Source: Reinekea forsetii (lineage in GTDB: Bacteria; Pseudomonadota; Gammaproteobacteria; Pseudomonadales; Natronospirillaceae). Taken from it: 64,000 nt of DNA. This document shows, piece after piece, positions 62,842-64,000 of this stretch. The position numbers and the translations under genes were made by a program. The first letter of the stretch is position 1; each line of letters begins with the position of its first letter. Under the pieces are notes generated by a model, which saw nothing but the letters and a program-made list of their open reading frames with translations, was not told where the DNA came from and ran no database searches. The stretch lies in NCBI RefSeq assembly GCF_018860385.1, contig NZ_JAHKPH010000014.1, positions 406,487 to 470,486 on the forward strand, in the 5' to 3' direction.

Positions 62842-63438
62842 ATGACTGAACATACACAGACAGATCAGCCAATATCTCATAAAAAGGTGGTCATCAGCTC
62901 AGTGCTGGTGGTTATTGGGATGGTTCTGTTTGTGTACTTCGTACTTCGACCGATGTATTACCTGATATGTGAATGGACTGGTATTACCGGCAGCACATTT
63001 GAGGAGGTCGAAGCACGATCGTTCGAGGTTGATTACGATCGCCCAATCAAAGTTCAGTTTTTAGCAATGAATAACGCCAGTATGCCCTGGAAGTTTAAGC
63101 CGGTAGAAACGGAAATAATTGCTTACCCTGGTGAGCAAACGTCTATTTTCTACTACGCTAAAAATACCAGTCAGCGAGATATGGTGGCTCAAGCGGTTCC
63201 GAGTTTATCGCCTTTTGATGCAACCAATTATTTTTTAAAAACTGAGTGCTTTTGTTTTAATTCGCAGCCATTGGCGGCTGGTGAAGAGGTCGATATGGGG
63301 TTGGTTTTTCAAATAGATCCCGATTTACCGGAGTGGGTAAAAACGATCAGCTTAACCTATTCACTCTTTGATATTACCGAAAGCGCACAACTTGCTGAAC
63401 AAAAGACCGTTAACAACAGTGATCAAGCAACCAACTAG
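62842..63438 (+). CDS. ctaG: cytochrome c oxidase assembly protein CtaG/Cox11
   Basis: Copper chaperone that fills the CuB site of subunit I. The 198-residue protein has one membrane helix (about 16-36) and an immunoglobulin-like domain facing the periplasm. The copper-binding motif is CFCF in KTECFCFNSQPL, and the C-terminal ISLTYSLFDI is typical. It sits between coxA and coxC, as usual. Confidence 0.94.
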   Translation: MTEHTQTDQPISHKKVVISSVLVVIGMVLFVYFVLRPMYYLICEWTGITGSTFEEVEARSFEVDYDRPIKVQFLAMNNASMPWKFKPVETEIIAYPGEQTSIFYYAKNTSQRDMVAQAVPSLSPFDATNYFLKTECFCFNSQPLAAGEEVDMGLVFQIDPDLPEWVKTISLTYSLFDITESAQLAEQKTVNNSDQATN

Positions 63439-63489
63439 GTTGTTCGATTAAGAGTACATCAAACACAATAAAAACAATTGGAGAGCAAC

Positions 63490-64000
63490 ATGACCTCATC
63501 CAGTCAACATACAGAACATGATCATTATTATGTTCCAACGCAATCACGATTGCCGGTATGGACCGCATTTGCAATGTTCCTTACCGTTTTTGGTGCGGGC
63601 AGTTTATTCAATGATATGTCTAAGGGCATTGAATCGAATGCCCAGTGGATACTATTAGCCGGATTTATTGCATTAGCCTTTGTGCTTTATCTTTGGTTTG
63701 CAGCCACGATAAAGGAAAACCAAGCCGGTTTAGTAAATAAGCAGCTTAAACACTCCTACGTTTGGGGAATGGGCTGGTTTATTTTCTCTGAAGTGATGTT
63801 TTTTGCTGCATTCTTCGGTGGGCTTTTTTACATTCGTAACTTTGTTGGTCCTTGGATCGGAGGCGAAGGCGCCAAGGGTGTTACAAATTACCTTTATGAA
63901 GGCTTTAGCTACAGCTGGCCTATGTTGAGTAACCCCGACAACAGTTTGTTTACGCCACCTACAGAAGTAATCAATGCTTGGCATTTACCTCTGTTGAACA
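63490..64000 (+). CDS. coxC: cytochrome c oxidase subunit III (3' end cut off)
   Basis: The first 170 codons of subunit III are present, from the ATG at 63490 with GGAGAG upstream; the frame runs off the right edge. The leader is His-rich (QHTEHDHYYV). The membrane part shows LPVWTAFAMFLTVFGAGSLF and the family hallmark WFIFSEVMFFAAFFGGLFY. NAWHLPLLN at the cut is also typical of the family. It is the fourth gene of the cox run. Confidence 0.94.
   Translation, partial: MTSSSQHTEHDHYYVPTQSRLPVWTAFAMFLTVFGAGSLFNDMSKGIESNAQWILLAGFIALAFVLYLWFAATIKENQAGLVNKQLKHSYVWGMGWFIFSEVMFFAAFFGGLFYIRNFVGPWIGGEGAKGVTNYLYEGFSYSWPMLSNPDNSLFTPPTEVINAWHLPLLN

Overview
The window looks like the replication-origin region of a marine gammaproteobacterium with moderate-to-low G+C. 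The order rpmH-oriC-dnaA-dnaN-recF-gyrB is in the middle. A block of diguanylate cyclase, EEP hydrolase, dsbA, cytochrome c4 and engB, and another of ABC-F, TIGR02444 protein and AlgP-like protein, resemble what I remember of Pseudomonas. I infer an Oceanospirillales-type organism (Reinekea or Saccharospirillum would fit), but the sequence alone does not prove the genus. I saw no tRNA, rRNA, insertion sequence, prophage or CRISPR array.

Layout. 1-4.5 kb: end of an rhlE helicase, then a tight operon of two PspB-like mini-proteins, two YbjQ proteins, an M48 protease and a MATE exporter. 4.5-9.4 kb: tatD, glgC, glpX, an oxidoreductase and an unknown gene. 9.4-12.7 kb: a phage-shock locus (pspF facing a 49-codon membrane gene, pspA, pspB, pspC and an unknown membrane protein). 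12.7-18.8 kb: PII protein, ClpP paralogue with DnaA boxes upstream, YheS-type ABC-F, TIGR02444 protein, an AlgP-like Lys/Ala-rich protein and an orphan ParA. 18.8-30.1 kb: WD40 lipoprotein, GFA enzyme, diguanylate cyclase, a double-GIDE/LemA membrane protein, a Bacteroidota-type PdxJ, lacZ and two exporters. 30.2-36.6 kb: two tandem secreted YHYH/barrel-like proteins, then housekeeping genes (YecA-type, DUF1244, Sui1, FklB, DsbA-type, ribA, hydrolase, mutT). 36.5-47 kb: mnmE, yidC, rnpA, rpmH, oriC, dnaA, dnaN, recF, gyrB, with two parS sites. 47-59.9 kb: acetyltransferase, alkyltransferase-like protein, peroxiredoxin, LadS-like hybrid kinase, diguanylate cyclase, EEP, dsbA, cytochrome c4, engB, MaoC-like protein, yheV, purEK and a DinF-type MATE. 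60-64 kb: coxB-coxA-ctaG-coxC, cut by the window end.

How the parts fit. Three separate places (1.0-4.5, 9.4-12.7 and 22.1-24.3 kb) carry families linked to envelope stress (PspA/B/C/F, PspB-like, YbjQ, M48, LemA/GIDE), which suggests an expanded membrane-integrity network. The origin region carries oriC boxes, two parS sites, and an apparent excess of consensus DnaA boxes through about 6 kb on the rpmH side. Five of about twelve convergent gene pairs share exactly four bases at their stop codons, leaving no room for terminators. The least explained pieces are the 1-4.5 kb operon, the 49-residue Psp-locus protein, the GIDE-GIDE-LemA fusion and the tandem YHYH/barrel pair.
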